This document shows positions 1-9,140 of a stretch of DNA of 39,916 nucleotides, piece by piece. A program made the translations under genes and the position numbers. The notes under the pieces are model-generated. The model ran no database searches and was not told the DNA's origin. It saw only the letters and a list, made by a program, of their open reading frames with translations. Source of the stretch: Accumulibacter sp031732815. Lineage in GTDB: Bacteria; Pseudomonadota; Gammaproteobacteria; Burkholderiales; Rhodocyclaceae. Each line of letters begins with the position of its first letter. Position 1 is the first letter of the stretch. The stretch spans positions 1 to 39,916 of the forward strand of contig NZ_JAVMKF010000067.1 in assembly GCF_031732815.1 (NCBI RefSeq), in the 5' to 3' direction.

Positions 1-11
1 GGATGGATCAT
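1..11 (-). CDS. lpxA: LpxA, UDP-N-acetylglucosamine acyltransferase (first codons only)
   Basis: An ATG on the minus strand at 11-9 opens a frame reading M-I-H before the window ends, 19 bp after the fabZ stop. LpxA proteins of this group commonly begin M-I-H-P, and lpxA follows fabZ in the conserved lpxD-fabZ-lpxA order. A weak purine-rich stretch (GGCGGGG) lies just upstream. Only three full codons are visible, so the call rests almost entirely on gene order. Confidence 0.5.
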
Positions 12-30
12 CCCCGCCGCTGCCGGCGCC

Positions 31-477
31 TCAAGCGACATTTCGCTTGGCGCACATCAGTTCGGCCTCGGCGACCACCTCACCATCGACCCGCGCTTCG
101 GCAGCGTACTTCCAGATGCCACGCATCTGGCGCTGGATCGCCACGTGCAGGTGCAGTTGATCGCCCGCCGTCACCGGCTTCTTGAAACGTGCGGCGTCGA
201 TCCCGACAAAGTAGAAGACCGAACTCGCGTCCGGCTTTTCGCCCATCGTGCGAAACGACAGGATGCCGGCTGCCTGCGCCAGTGCCTCCATGATCAGGAC
301 GCCGGGCATCACCGGATGATGCGGAAAGTGACCGGAAAAGAACGGTTCGTTGATGGTCACGTTCTTGTAGGCGTGTATCGCCTTGCCAGGCTCGCAAGCG
401 AGCACGCGGTCAATGAGCAGGAACGGATAGCGATGTGGCAGATGCTCGAGAATCTCGTGTATGTCCATTACGTTCAA
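31..477 (-). CDS. fabZ: FabZ, 3-hydroxyacyl-ACP dehydratase
   Basis: Cytosolic hotdog-fold dehydratase that converts (3R)-hydroxyacyl-ACP to trans-2-enoyl-ACP in fatty acid elongation. The protein is 148 aa, the usual size. The family hallmark LPHRYPFLLIDR (13-24) is present, as are the catalytic His50 in SGHFPHHPVMPG and Glu64 in the following helix. The start is a choice: TTG at 477 has GGAG 8 nt upstream, whereas ATG at 468 (residue 4) has no well-spaced Shine-Dalgarno site. I chose TTG, and it overlaps the lpxD stop codon. It sits in the lpxD-fabZ-lpxA order, which balances fatty acid and lipid A synthesis. Identity is secure; the start is less so. Confidence 0.96.
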   Translation of the reverse strand: MNVMDIHEILEHLPHRYPFLLIDRVLACEPGKAIHAYKNVTINEPFFSGHFPHHPVMPGVLIMEALAQAAGILSFRTMGEKPDASSVFYFVGIDAARFKKPVTAGDQLHLHVAIQRQMRGIWKYAAEARVDGEVVAEAELMCAKRNVA

Positions 478-1517
478 GTCTTCTTCTCCATCAGGTCGAG
501 TTTCTTCTCAAGTTCGGCCACCCGTTCCGCCAGCCTGGCCAGGCGTTTGAGTTGCGCGGCATTGTGCAACCATTCCTTGTGCGCCGCGAGCGGGAAGATG
601 CTCGTGTACTGACCGGGTTGCGCCAGGCTGTGGGTGACCATCGTTCCGGCCGAGATGTGCACGTCGTCCGCCAGGTCGAGGTGACCGATGATCATGCCAG
701 CCCCACCGACCGTACATCGGCGACCGATACGGCTGCTCCCGGCGATGCCGACGCACCCGGCCAAGGCAGCGTGGTCGCCGATCGCCACGTTATGACCAAT
801 CTGAATCTGATTGTCGAGCTTGACGCCGTTGCCGATCACCGTGTCGTCGAGCGCGCCGCGGTCGATCGAGGTGTTGGCACCGATCTCGACATCGTCACCG
901 ATCAGCACGCGACCAATCTGCTGAATCTTCAGCCAGCCGCCACTCTCCTTGGCAAAGCCGAAGCCATCTGCGCCGATGATCGCCCCTGCGTGGATGATCG
1001 CCCGCTTGCCGATCACGCAATCGTGATACACGACGACATTCGGGTAGAGCAAGGAATCGTCCCCGATGCGGACGCCGTCGCCAATCACACAACCGGGAAA
1101 GAGAACGACATTCTCGCCGATGCTGACCCCTTCACCAACGACAACGTTGTCGCCGACGCTGACCGACGGCGGCAGCGTCGAGCGTAGCACGGCGTTTCGG
1201 CCAATTCCTGGCACATGCGTGCGCGGCGGGTTGAGCAGAGCGACGACGCGTGCGTAGTAGGCATAGGCATTCGCGTGCACGATGCGCGGCAGACTCGTGG
1301 CAGCGGCGAACTGCGGCGGAACGATGACGGCCGAGGCCCTGGTGGTCAACAGTTGCTGGCGATAGCGTGGATTGGCAAGAAAGGCAATCTGACCCGCTTG
1401 TGCCGAGTGCAGCGTCCCCACCTGGCCGACGACCACCGCGCCGTCGCCGCACAGCTCGCCTCCGAGACGCGCAACGATCTCGTCCAGACGCAGGGCAGAA
1501 GCGATCGTGCGCACCAT
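474..1517 (-). CDS. lpxD: LpxD, UDP-3-O-acyl-glucosamine N-acyltransferase
   Basis: Third step of lipid A synthesis: transfers a 3-hydroxyacyl chain from ACP to the 2-amine of UDP-3-O-acylglucosamine in the cytosol. The 347 aa protein has an N-terminal LpxD-type domain (about 1-100), then a long left-handed beta helix of hexapeptide repeats (about 110-290, units such as VGDNVV, IGENVV, IGDGVR). The IQIGHNVAIG segment carries the expected catalytic His. The C-terminus is a coiled-coil helix ending in VAELEKKLDLMEKK, as in trimeric LpxD. It starts 17 bp after the skp stop and its stop overlaps the fabZ start, so it is translated within the envelope operon. No strong Shine-Dalgarno site is visible. 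Confidence 0.96.
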   Translation of the reverse strand: MVRTIASALRLDEIVARLGGELCGDGAVVVGQVGTLHSAQAGQIAFLANPRYRQQLLTTRASAVIVPPQFAAATSLPRIVHANAYAYYARVVALLNPPRTHVPGIGRNAVLRSTLPPSVSVGDNVVVGEGVSIGENVVLFPGCVIGDGVRIGDDSLLYPNVVVYHDCVIGKRAIIHAGAIIGADGFGFAKESGGWLKIQQIGRVLIGDDVEIGANTSIDRGALDDTVIGNGVKLDNQIQIGHNVAIGDHAALAGCVGIAGSSRIGRRCTVGGAGMIIGHLDLADDVHISAGTMVTHSLAQPGQYTSIFPLAAHKEWLHNAAQLKRLARLAERVAELEKKLDLMEKKT

Positions 1518-1534
1518 CTAGCCGACGCGGTCGC

Positions 1535-2053
1535 CTATTTCGCCTCCTTGGCTTCCGACAGCGCCTTGATCACCTTGTCGGTAATGTCGAGCCGCGGGCT
1601 GACCCAGACGACATCCTGCACGATCAGGTCGTACTTCTCATTTTCGGCCAGTTGTTTGATCGCTTTGTTCGCCTTTTCGATGATCGCCGCGTTTTCCTCG
1701 TTCTGGCGCAGGTTCAGGTCTTCACGAAACTCGCGCTGCTTGCGCTGAAACTCGCGTGACAACTCCGCGAGGTCCTTTTCCTTCGTTCGCCGCTCGCTTT
1801 CGGCCATCGTCAGGCCGTTTTTCTCGAGTGTTTCCTGCAGCGCCTGGACCTGCTTGGCGAGACGCTGCAAATCCTGGTCCCGCTTGGTGAATTCCTGCTC
1901 GATCCGCTTTGCCGCGCGGACTGCCGCCGGCGCGTCGCGGAAAAGGCGTTGGGTATTGACGTAACCAACCTTCAACTGGTCAACCGCCGACGCATACGAC
2001 GCCGGCAGCGAAGCCAGCAGCGCCACCAGCAGCGGGGCAATCGTCTTCTTCAA
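1535..2053 (-). CDS. skp: Skp/OmpH periplasmic chaperone
   Basis: Periplasmic holdase that carries unfolded outer-membrane proteins to the BAM complex. The 172 aa product has a Sec signal peptide (MKKTIAP, then a hydrophobic core to about residue 22, ending ASA), a short beta segment (VGYVNTQRLF), and a long charged helical region (about 45-125) forming the tentacle coiled coil. The C-terminal segment KYDLIVQDVVWVSP is typical of OmpH/Skp. The start codon is TTG (2053-2051), with AGGAG 7 nt upstream; no nearby ATG gives an intact signal peptide. It lies directly downstream of bamA, the usual partner. Confidence 0.95.
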   Translation of the reverse strand: MKKTIAPLLVALLASLPASYASAVDQLKVGYVNTQRLFRDAPAAVRAAKRIEQEFTKRDQDLQRLAKQVQALQETLEKNGLTMAESERRTKEKDLAELSREFQRKQREFREDLNLRQNEENAAIIEKANKAIKQLAENEKYDLIVQDVVWVSPRLDITDKVIKALSEAKEAK

Positions 2054-2068
2054 GCTCGTTCTCCTGGA

Positions 2069-4351
2069 TTAAAAGGTCGTCCCCAACTGGAACTGAAACT
2101 TTTGCAGTTTATCATTACTTTTCTCGTTGATCGCCTGGCCGAGGCTGAATTTCAGCGGCCCGAGCGGTGACAGCCAGGCGGCAGTCAGACCCACCGACAT
2201 GCGCAAGCCTTCGTCCGCCAGCGTATATTTGTCCGTAAACACGTTACCGGCATCGAAGAAGGGCCCAAAGCGGAAGGATTTGTCGAAGCCGGGCAGCGGG
2301 AACAGCAGCTCGGCATTGAAAACGACCTTGCGCGTCCCACCCAGGCGTGTATCCGGATCGTTGAGGTTGTAGGGGCCAAGACTCGCCGTATCGTAGCCGC
2401 GCACCGAACCGACGCCGCCGGCATAGAAGTTCTTGTAAAAGGGCAGGTTCTGGCCGGACAGTCCCTTGGCGTAGCCGACCTCACCATTAAGAAAGAGGAC
2501 GATGTCCTTGGTCAGCGGAAAGTAATGTTGCTGCTGATAGGTCAGGCGGTAGAACGAGAGATCCACCCCCGGAATGGCAAACTCGACGCCGGCCCGATGA
2601 ACAGCGCCGCTTGTCGGGTAGATCGCGCTGTTGCGCGTATCGCTGGTCCACGCGACGGTCAGCGGCAGCGTGATGTTCGAGTTGCCATGCTCCTTCTGAA
2701 AGTCGATGTACTGTTGCGGCGTCGCCGTGGTGATCGGATCGATGTCGATCACCGTCTGATCGACGGCCAAGCCAAAGCTCAGCGTATCCTTTTCGCTGAT
2801 CGGAAAACCAAAGCGGATTCCGCCCCCGGTCGACTGCGACTTGAAGGCGTAGCCAAGTGAGGTGGGGTTAAGATTGCGGTGATAAAGATCGAAACCCTGG
2901 CTGACGCCATCAACGGTGAAGTAGGGATTCGTATAGTTGATTCCCACCGTGCGGTTGAGCTTCCCGGTATTCACCTGCAGCGACAGGAAGCGGCCAGAAC
3001 CGAAGATGTTCGCCTGCGATATCGATCCCGACAGAACCAGTTTTTCAGCGCTCGAATACCCCGCGCCGATTGAAATGTTGCCGGTCGTCTTCTCGGCTAC
3101 GTTGACGTTGACGTCGACCTGGTCGATCGTTCCGGCAACCGGCGGTGTTTCCACGTTGACCTCGGCAAAATAGCCGGTACGATCGATTCGCTCGCGCGAT
3201 GCGGCGACCCGCTCGGCGTCGTACCAGCCGCCTTCCATCTGACGGATTTCCTGCCGGATCACCTCGTCGCGCGTTTTTGTGTTGCCTGTGATGCTGACCC
3301 GCCGGACATAAGCCCGCTTGCCCGGGTCGACGAAGATGGTGAATGCTGCGGTCCGCTTTTCCTTGTCAAGTTCGGGTGATGCGTTGACGTTCGCGAAAGC
3401 ATAACCCTGCGCGCCGAGCTTGTCGGCGATCGCTTTGGTGCTCGCGTTCAGCTTTTCGCGCGAAAAGACGTCGCCCGCCTTGATCGTCACCGATTGTCGG
3501 TACTCGTCGTCGGACAGGATCAGGTCGCCGGCCAGTTTGACCGAGGAAACGACATAGCGCTCGCCCTCGTTGATGCTGACCGTGATGTAGATATCCTTCT
3601 TGTCCGGGCTGATCGACACCTGCGTCGAGTCGACGCTGAACTCCAGATAGCCGCGATCGAGATAATAGGAACGCAGGCTCTCCAGGTCGGCTGAGAGTTT
3701 CTGCTTCGAATACTGGTCGCTCTTGGTGTACCAGCTTATCCAGTTCGGCGTCCTGAGCTGGAATACGGCCAGCAGATCCTTCTCTTTGAACGCCTGCGCG
3801 CCAACGATGTTGATCTGCTTGATCAGCGCAGCCTCGCCCTCGTCGATATTGAAGTTGATCGCCACACGGTTGCGGTCGAGCGGAGTGACCGTCGTCGTGA
3901 TTACCACGGCATACCTGCCGCGCGACAGGTACTGGCGCTTCAGCTCCTGTTCCGCCTTCTCGAGCGTCGCCCGGTCGAAGGTCCGCGAGAGTCCGATGCC
4001 GACTTCCTTCAGGCCCTTGATCAGCTGATCCTTGTCGAACTCCTTCAGGCCGACGAAGTCGATCTGCGCAATGGCCGGGCGCTCTTCGACGACGATGATC
4101 AGCACCTGGCCATCGTGCTCAACGCGCACATCCTTGAAGAAACCGGTCGCAAACAGCGTCCTGATCGCTTGCGCCGCCTTCTCGTCGTTCATCGTCTCGC
4201 CGACCTTGACGGGCAGGTAGCTGAACACGGTACCCGCCTCGACACGCTGGATCCCTTCGACGCGGATGTCCCTGACGACGAACGGCTCCATCGCGGTCGC
4301 CGCATGCGCGTAAGCGATCGCCAGCAGACCTGCAGGCAGGAATATCTTCAT
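2069..4351 (-). CDS. bamA: BamA, outer-membrane protein assembly factor
   Basis: Essential outer-membrane Omp85 protein that inserts beta-barrel proteins. From the ATG at 4351 the product is 760 aa with a signal peptide (MKIFLPAGLLAIAYAHAATA), five POTRA repeats (about 20-420, the first opening FVVRDIRVEGIQRVE), and a C-terminal 16-strand barrel. The conserved loop-6 motif is present as VRGY in GGVGSVRGYD. The protein ends in a C-terminal Phe (LGTTF), the usual barrel signature. The frame extends 15 codons further upstream into rseP, but the signal peptide argues for 4351. It begins 4 bp after the rseP stop and precedes skp. Confidence 0.97.
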   Translation of the reverse strand: MKIFLPAGLLAIAYAHAATAMEPFVVRDIRVEGIQRVEAGTVFSYLPVKVGETMNDEKAAQAIRTLFATGFFKDVRVEHDGQVLIIVVEERPAIAQIDFVGLKEFDKDQLIKGLKEVGIGLSRTFDRATLEKAEQELKRQYLSRGRYAVVITTTVTPLDRNRVAINFNIDEGEAALIKQINIVGAQAFKEKDLLAVFQLRTPNWISWYTKSDQYSKQKLSADLESLRSYYLDRGYLEFSVDSTQVSISPDKKDIYITVSINEGERYVVSSVKLAGDLILSDDEYRQSVTIKAGDVFSREKLNASTKAIADKLGAQGYAFANVNASPELDKEKRTAAFTIFVDPGKRAYVRRVSITGNTKTRDEVIRQEIRQMEGGWYDAERVAASRERIDRTGYFAEVNVETPPVAGTIDQVDVNVNVAEKTTGNISIGAGYSSAEKLVLSGSISQANIFGSGRFLSLQVNTGKLNRTVGINYTNPYFTVDGVSQGFDLYHRNLNPTSLGYAFKSQSTGGGIRFGFPISEKDTLSFGLAVDQTVIDIDPITTATPQQYIDFQKEHGNSNITLPLTVAWTSDTRNSAIYPTSGAVHRAGVEFAIPGVDLSFYRLTYQQQHYFPLTKDIVLFLNGEVGYAKGLSGQNLPFYKNFYAGGVGSVRGYDTASLGPYNLNDPDTRLGGTRKVVFNAELLFPLPGFDKSFRFGPFFDAGNVFTDKYTLADEGLRMSVGLTAAWLSPLGPLKFSLGQAINEKSNDKLQKFQFQLGTTF

Positions 4352-4355
4352 ATGC

Positions 4356-5723
4356 TCAGCCGGAGAACAATCGATTGATGTCGTTATAGAAGGCAAACGC
4401 CATCAGCATGAGCAGAAGAGCCAGGCCAACCCGCTGGCCAACTTCCATGGTCCGTTCGGAGACTGGCCCACGCTTGATGATTTCGATCAGATAATACAAC
4501 AGATGCCCGCCATCCAGAATCGGGATCGGCAGCAGGTTGAGCACACCGAGGCTGATGCTGATCAGGGCGAGGAACTTCAAATAGTAGTCGACGCCGAGCT
4601 GCGCCGACTGGCCCGCGTAGTCGGCGATCGTCACCGGCCCGCTGATGTTGCGCCACGAGACCTCGCCGACAATCATCTTGCCGATCATGCGCAGCGTGAA
4701 CGCCGACTTCTCCCAGGTTTCGCTCAAGGCCTTGGCCAGGGCCGGCAGCGGCGCATGACTGACGATGGTCGTCATGGCTTCGCGCGCACGTCCGTCGTCG
4801 ATCGCTGCCACGCCAATGCGGCCGACCTCCCGACCGCGTTCCTCCACGACTGCCGGCGTCACCGTCGTTTGCAGCACCTCCCCGGCGCGCCTGAGTTCGA
4901 CCACCAACGACCTGCCCGGAGCCGCACGAACAGCCGCAACGATGTCTGCCCAGTTGCGTATTTCGCGGCCATCGATGGCCGTGATTTCGTCGCCAGAGCG
5001 CAGCCCGGCGGCAGCGGCCGCGCCGTCTCGACCAAGCTTGCCGAGCACCGGCGGCAGGCTCGGACGATGCAAGGCGAGCCCCAGGCGGTCAAACGCTTCA
5101 CCTTCCCAACCGGACTCGCGAATCGCCGACAGCGCCAGGCGACGAAAGGCGACTTCCTGCCGGCGATTGATCACTTCCAGCTCGACCGAATCGCTTTCGG
5201 CCGCCTGACGCAACAGCAGCCAGCGCAGTTCCTGCCAGGTGCGCACGGGTTCGCCGTCCACCTTGCGGACGAGCTCGCCATCCTCGACACCGGCAGCGGC
5301 GGCAGCGCTCATTGCCGCCGGCGCAGCGAGGATAGGCTTGAACTCCTCGGTGCCGTGCCAGAACAGTCCCCAGTAGATGAGCGTGGCTAGCAACAGATTG
5401 GCGGCCGGGCCGGCGGCGACGATCGCCATCCGCTGCCCTACCGGCTGCCGATTGAAGCTGCGCGGCAAGTCTTCGGCGGCGACGCTACCCTCGCGCTCAT
5501 CGACCATCTTGACGTAACCGCCCAACGGAAACGCCGCAATCACCCACTCGGTGCCATCCCGACCGAAGCGGCGTCGCCAGAGCGGCTGACCAAAACCCAC
5601 CGAAAAGCGCAACACCTTGACGCCGACCCAGCGGGCGACCAGAAAATGTCCCAATTCATGCACGACGACGAGAACAGCGAGCGCGACCGCAAACGCGACA
5701 AGATAATGTATGAAGGTGCTCAT
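4356..5723 (-). CDS. rseP: RseP, site-2 intramembrane zinc metalloprotease
   Basis: Inner-membrane protease of the sigma-E pathway; cleaves anti-sigma factors such as RseA after the first-site cut. The 455 aa protein has the zinc motif HELGH (22-26) in the first membrane segment, the second metal ligand motif LDGGH (403-407, Asp404) in a later segment, and two PDZ domains between them (about 120-200 and 210-290, the second with GLRSGDEITAIDG). The start ATG overlaps the dxr stop codon as ATGA, so translation is coupled. The dxr-rseP-bamA order is standard in proteobacteria. Confidence 0.96.
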   Translation of the reverse strand: MSTFIHYLVAFAVALAVLVVVHELGHFLVARWVGVKVLRFSVGFGQPLWRRRFGRDGTEWVIAAFPLGGYVKMVDEREGSVAAEDLPRSFNRQPVGQRMAIVAAGPAANLLLATLIYWGLFWHGTEEFKPILAAPAAMSAAAAAGVEDGELVRKVDGEPVRTWQELRWLLLRQAAESDSVELEVINRRQEVAFRRLALSAIRESGWEGEAFDRLGLALHRPSLPPVLGKLGRDGAAAAAGLRSGDEITAIDGREIRNWADIVAAVRAAPGRSLVVELRRAGEVLQTTVTPAVVEERGREVGRIGVAAIDDGRAREAMTTIVSHAPLPALAKALSETWEKSAFTLRMIGKMIVGEVSWRNISGPVTIADYAGQSAQLGVDYYLKFLALISISLGVLNLLPIPILDGGHLLYYLIEIIKRGPVSERTMEVGQRVGLALLLMLMAFAFYNDINRLFSG

Positions 5724-6925
5724 CGCCCGCTCGTCTCGCCAATCACGGCCTCAGCCGCGGCCCGCGCCCGCGCATCGGCCGCCAGCACCTCATCGAGCGA
5801 AGCCGGTGCCACGCCCGCCGGCAGCCGGTCCATGACGTTTGCAATGACTCGGGGAATCTCGGTAAAACGAATCCGACCGTCCAGGAAGGCCTGCACGGCG
5901 ACTTCGTTGGCCGCATTGAGCGTCGCCGGCGAGCTGCCGCCCTCGGCCAATGCGCGATAGGCAAGCGCCAGACAAGGAAAGCGCGCCGCATCGGGCTGGG
6001 CAAAGTCAAGCGCCGCGACGGCGCACAGGTCGAGTGGCTCCACACCCGCAGCCATTCGCCGCGGATAGGCCAGCGCATGCGCAATCGGTGTGCGCATGTC
6101 GGGTTGACCGAGCTGCGCAATCAGCGAACCGTCGGCGTACTGAACCAGCGAGTGAACGACGCTCTGCGGGTGAATGACGACACGGATCCGCTCAGCCGGA
6201 ACGTTGAACAACCAATGAGCTTCGATCACCTCTAGGCCCTTGTTCATCATCGTCGCTGAATCAACCGATATCTTTCGCCCCATGTTCCAGGTCGGATGCG
6301 CGCACGCCTGCTCGGGGGTCACCGCTTCCAGATCGAGCGCGGCGAGTTCACGGAACGGCCCGCCGGAAGCGGTAAGAAACAGACCGACAACTCCGCATTC
6401 CTGCGGATTGCCGGCGTAGTTCTCCGGCAACGACTGGAAAATCGCGTTGTGCTCGCTGTCGATCGGCAAGAGCGTCGCAGCGTGCGCTTTGACTGCGTGC
6501 ATGAAAACTGATCCAGCCATGACCAGCGCTTCCTTGTTGGCCAGAAGCACTCTCTTGCCAGCGGTGACCGCCGCCAGCGTCGGCGGCAACCCGGCAGCAC
6601 CGACGATGGCGGCCATCACGGCGTCGGCCTCGGGCAGGCAGGCAATCCGGATCAAGGCCTGCCGGCCATGCTCGACCACCGTCGAACAACCGGCAGCCGC
6701 CAGGCGGGCGGCGAGTTCGGCAGCCCGCGCCTGATCGCCGAGCACCGCGTAGCGCGGCCGAAACTCGATACATTGCGCGTACAGTTGGTCGACCTGTTGA
6801 TTGGCGGTCAGGGCAAGAACGCGATAGCGCTGCGCATGCAGCCGCACGACCGCCAGCGTGCTCAGGCCGATCGAACCGGTCGAGCCGAGGACGACAAGAT
6901 TCTGCACCGGCGCGTCCCCCTTCAT
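5720..6925 (-). CDS. dxr: Dxr, 1-deoxy-D-xylulose 5-phosphate reductoisomerase
   Basis: Second step of the MEP isoprenoid pathway: NADPH-dependent conversion of DXP to 2-C-methyl-D-erythritol 4-phosphate in the cytosol. From the ATG at 6925 the product is 401 aa, the family length. It shows the NADPH-binding GSTGSIG motif (14-20), the metal-binding DSEHNAIFQSL segment, and the substrate loop MGRKISVDSATMMNKGLE. The frame is open 237 codons further upstream, but that part is the cdsA gene read out of frame and is not Dxr-like. The ATG overlaps the cdsA stop as ATGA. Its product feeds the undecaprenyl chain made by neighbouring uppS. Confidence 0.97.
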   Translation of the reverse strand: MKGDAPVQNLVVLGSTGSIGLSTLAVVRLHAQRYRVLALTANQQVDQLYAQCIEFRPRYAVLGDQARAAELAARLAAAGCSTVVEHGRQALIRIACLPEADAVMAAIVGAAGLPPTLAAVTAGKRVLLANKEALVMAGSVFMHAVKAHAATLLPIDSEHNAIFQSLPENYAGNPQECGVVGLFLTASGGPFRELAALDLEAVTPEQACAHPTWNMGRKISVDSATMMNKGLEVIEAHWLFNVPAERIRVVIHPQSVVHSLVQYADGSLIAQLGQPDMRTPIAHALAYPRRMAAGVEPLDLCAVAALDFAQPDAARFPCLALAYRALAEGGSSPATLNAANEVAVQAFLDGRIRFTEIPRVIANVMDRLPAGVAPASLDEVLAADARARAAAEAVIGETSGR

Positions 6926-7761
6926 CAGCGTCCGGCGAGCAACCAGAACAGAGCGACCAGCGGCAGCGTCGAAGTCAGGCTGTCGATGCGGTCGAGCACA
7001 CCACCGTGCCCCGGCAGGATCTGGCTGCTGTCCTTCAGTCCCGCAGCCCGCTTGAGCAGCGACTCGAAGAGGTCGCCGACAATGCTGATCGCGGTCAGCG
7101 CGAAAAGGACGGCGACGAGCAACGCGGCATTGTCGGCGAGCACCGCCGGCAGCTTCGAGCTGACGAGCAGACCGCAAACGGCAACGCCGAGAGCACCACC
7201 GATCGCCCCTTCCCAGGTCTTGCCCGGGCTGATGGCGGGCGCCAGCTTGTGCCGGCCGAAGCGCCGGCCGGCGAAATAGGCGCCAATATCGGCCACCCAG
7301 ACGACCGCCATCACGCCGAGCAGGAACAACGGGCCGCCCTGGCGCAGTTGCAGCAGCGCCAACCAGGCCGGCAGGATGAGCAGAAAACCGGTCAGCAAAC
7401 CGAGCGGCAGATTGGCCAGCGGCCAGCGCCAGCGCAACCAGAACGGCACGACAAGCAGCCAGAAAGCGGCGGCGGGCAGGTAGAACCATCGTCCGAGACG
7501 CCATCCGGCGTCCTGGAAGCCAGGCGTGAGACCGACGGCTGGCGGATCGAAAGCGGCGACGGCCGCACAGGTACAGGCGAAAAGCGCGCCAAGCGCCAGA
7601 CGACCCGCCTGACCCAGCCTGATCAGGCCACCCCATTCCCAGGCGGCAATCGCGGCTACGGCCGAAACGAAGGCCAGCCAGCCAAGCGGCGGCAACTGGA
7701 AGAGCGCGCCGAAGAACAGGGCAAAGAGAAGAAGCGCGGTGATGACCCGCGTCCTAAGCAT
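6925..7761 (-). CDS. cdsA: CdsA, phosphatidate cytidylyltransferase
   Basis: Integral inner-membrane enzyme that makes CDP-diacylglycerol from phosphatidate and CTP, the branch point of phospholipid synthesis. The 278 aa product is strongly hydrophobic, with about seven to eight predicted membrane segments, and carries the C-terminal family signature in LLKRAAGLKDSSQILPGHGG, followed by VLDRIDSL. The start ATG (7761) lies 8 bp inside the end of uppS, and its stop overlaps the dxr start, so both junctions imply coupled translation. Confidence 0.95.
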   Translation of the reverse strand: MLRTRVITALLLFALFFGALFQLPPLGWLAFVSAVAAIAAWEWGGLIRLGQAGRLALGALFACTCAAVAAFDPPAVGLTPGFQDAGWRLGRWFYLPAAAFWLLVVPFWLRWRWPLANLPLGLLTGFLLILPAWLALLQLRQGGPLFLLGVMAVVWVADIGAYFAGRRFGRHKLAPAISPGKTWEGAIGGALGVAVCGLLVSSKLPAVLADNAALLVAVLFALTAISIVGDLFESLLKRAAGLKDSSQILPGHGGVLDRIDSLTSTLPLVALFWLLAGR

Positions 7762-8545
7762 CTAGCGGTGGGTCCGACAGGCCATCCGCCGAACGGGCAG
7801 CCGACAACTGCTCGCTCGTTCGCCCAAAACGGCGTTCGCGCTGCTGGTACGACGCGATCGCCCGGTCAAAGGAGGGCGCATCAAACTCGGGCCAGAGAAC
7901 GTCGGTAAAATAAAGCTCTGAATAGGCCAGTTGCCAGAGGAGAAAGTTGCTGATTCGCTGTTCGCCGCCCGTCCGGATGAATAAATCGGGTTCGGGCGCG
8001 TAACTCATCGCGAGATACGGCGCCAAGTCAGCTTCGCTCCACTCGCCCGTCTTCTCTGGTTCGGCCAGCCGCAAACGGTTGACCGCCTGCAGGATGTCCC
8101 AGCGCCCGCCATAGTTGGCCGCAATGGTCAGAACCAGGCGGCTGTTGGCCGCCGTCCGCTGTTGCGATGCCTCGATCAGCGCCTGCAATTCCGGTTCAAA
8201 ACGCGACAGGTCGCCGACCACACGCAGGCGAACACCGTTGCGGTCAAGCTTGCGCACCTCCTCGCGCAGCGCCCGCCCGAACAGTTGCATCAGCAAAGAA
8301 ACCTCATCTGCCGGGCGACGCCAGTTCTCGGAACTGAAAGCGAACAGCGTGAGATAGCTGACACCGCGCGCGAGGCACGCCTTGACCATCTCGCGCACCG
8401 TTTCGACGCCCCGATGGTGACCGGCAACGCGCGGCAACAAGCGCTTTCGCGCCCAACGTCCGTTGCCATCCATGATGATCGCGACATGCGCGGGGACGGC
8501 CGCCGCGGCGGGTACGCTTCTTGTCGAACTGGTAAACAGCGCCAT
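7754..8545 (-). CDS. uppS: UppS, undecaprenyl diphosphate synthase
   Basis: Cis-prenyltransferase that extends farnesyl diphosphate with isopentenyl diphosphate to the C55 lipid carrier used for peptidoglycan and O-antigen. The 263 aa protein carries HVAIIMDGNGRWA (20-32) with the catalytic Asp26, the FSSENWRRP substrate motif, and the C-terminal signature RTGGEQRISNFLLWQ. It follows frr by 23 bp and overlaps the cdsA start by 8 bp. A modest AAGG site lies 8 nt before the ATG. Confidence 0.96.
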   Translation of the reverse strand: MALFTSSTRSVPAAAAVPAHVAIIMDGNGRWARKRLLPRVAGHHRGVETVREMVKACLARGVSYLTLFAFSSENWRRPADEVSLLMQLFGRALREEVRKLDRNGVRLRVVGDLSRFEPELQALIEASQQRTAANSRLVLTIAANYGGRWDILQAVNRLRLAEPEKTGEWSEADLAPYLAMSYAPEPDLFIRTGGEQRISNFLLWQLAYSELYFTDVLWPEFDAPSFDRAIASYQQRERRFGRTSEQLSAARSADGLSDPPLDA

Positions 8546-8568
8546 CGGAATGCCTTGTCCGAACGCCG

Positions 8569-9129
8569 TCAGATGGCCATCAACTCGGTTTCCTTGTGGG
8601 CAAGCTGCTTGTCGATCTCAGCTACGTAACGATCGGTGAGCTTCTGCACTTCGTCCTGCGCGCGGTGTTCATCGTCTTCTGAACACTCCTTGTTCTTCAG
8701 CATTTCCTTGAGCGTGGCGATCGCGTCACGACGCAGATTACGCACCGCCACCTTGGCGCCTTCACCTTCCCCTTTGACGACTTTGATCAGTTCACGGCGC
8801 CTTTCCTCGGTCAACGGCGGCATCGGAACCCGGATCAGTTCGCCCTGCGCCGAAGGATTCAGCCCGAGATCCGAATCGCGAATCGCCTTCTCGACCTTGA
8901 TCAGCATGTTCTTCTCCCACGGCTGTACGCCCAGGGTGCGAGCATCGATCAGGCTCACGTTGGCGACGGTATTGATCGGCACGAGCGACCCGTAATACTC
9001 GACCTGCACATGGTCGAGCAGACCGGTATGCGCCCTGCCCGTACGCACTTTGGCCAGATCCGTCCGCAGCGCCTCGATCGACTTCTGCATCTTTCGCTCG
9101 GTCAGCTTCTTCACATCTGCAATCGACAT
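8569..9129 (-). CDS. frr: Ribosome recycling factor (RRF)
   Basis: With EF-G, RRF splits post-termination ribosomes. The product is 186 aa from the ATG at 9129, preceded by GGAGG at 5 nt. The frame is open 7 codons further, but the internal Met starting MSIADVKK has the better ribosome site. The family features are clear: an N-terminal helix that contains KVRTGRAHTGLLDHVQVEYYG, the beta domain with TLGVQPWEK, and the C-terminal helices with MPPLTEERRRELIKVVK. It lies 11 bp downstream of pyrH, as in most proteobacteria. Confidence 0.97.
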   Translation of the reverse strand: MSIADVKKLTERKMQKSIEALRTDLAKVRTGRAHTGLLDHVQVEYYGSLVPINTVANVSLIDARTLGVQPWEKNMLIKVEKAIRDSDLGLNPSAQGELIRVPMPPLTEERRRELIKVVKGEGEGAKVAVRNLRRDAIATLKEMLKNKECSEDDEHRAQDEVQKLTDRYVAEIDKQLAHKETELMAI

Positions 9130-9140
9130 CTTCGCCTCCG

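Noticed and set aside
6926..7636. N-terminal extension of dxr by 237 codons.
   Set aside because: The segment is cdsA in another frame; the ATG at 6925 gives the family length and overlaps the cdsA stop in the usual ATGA manner.
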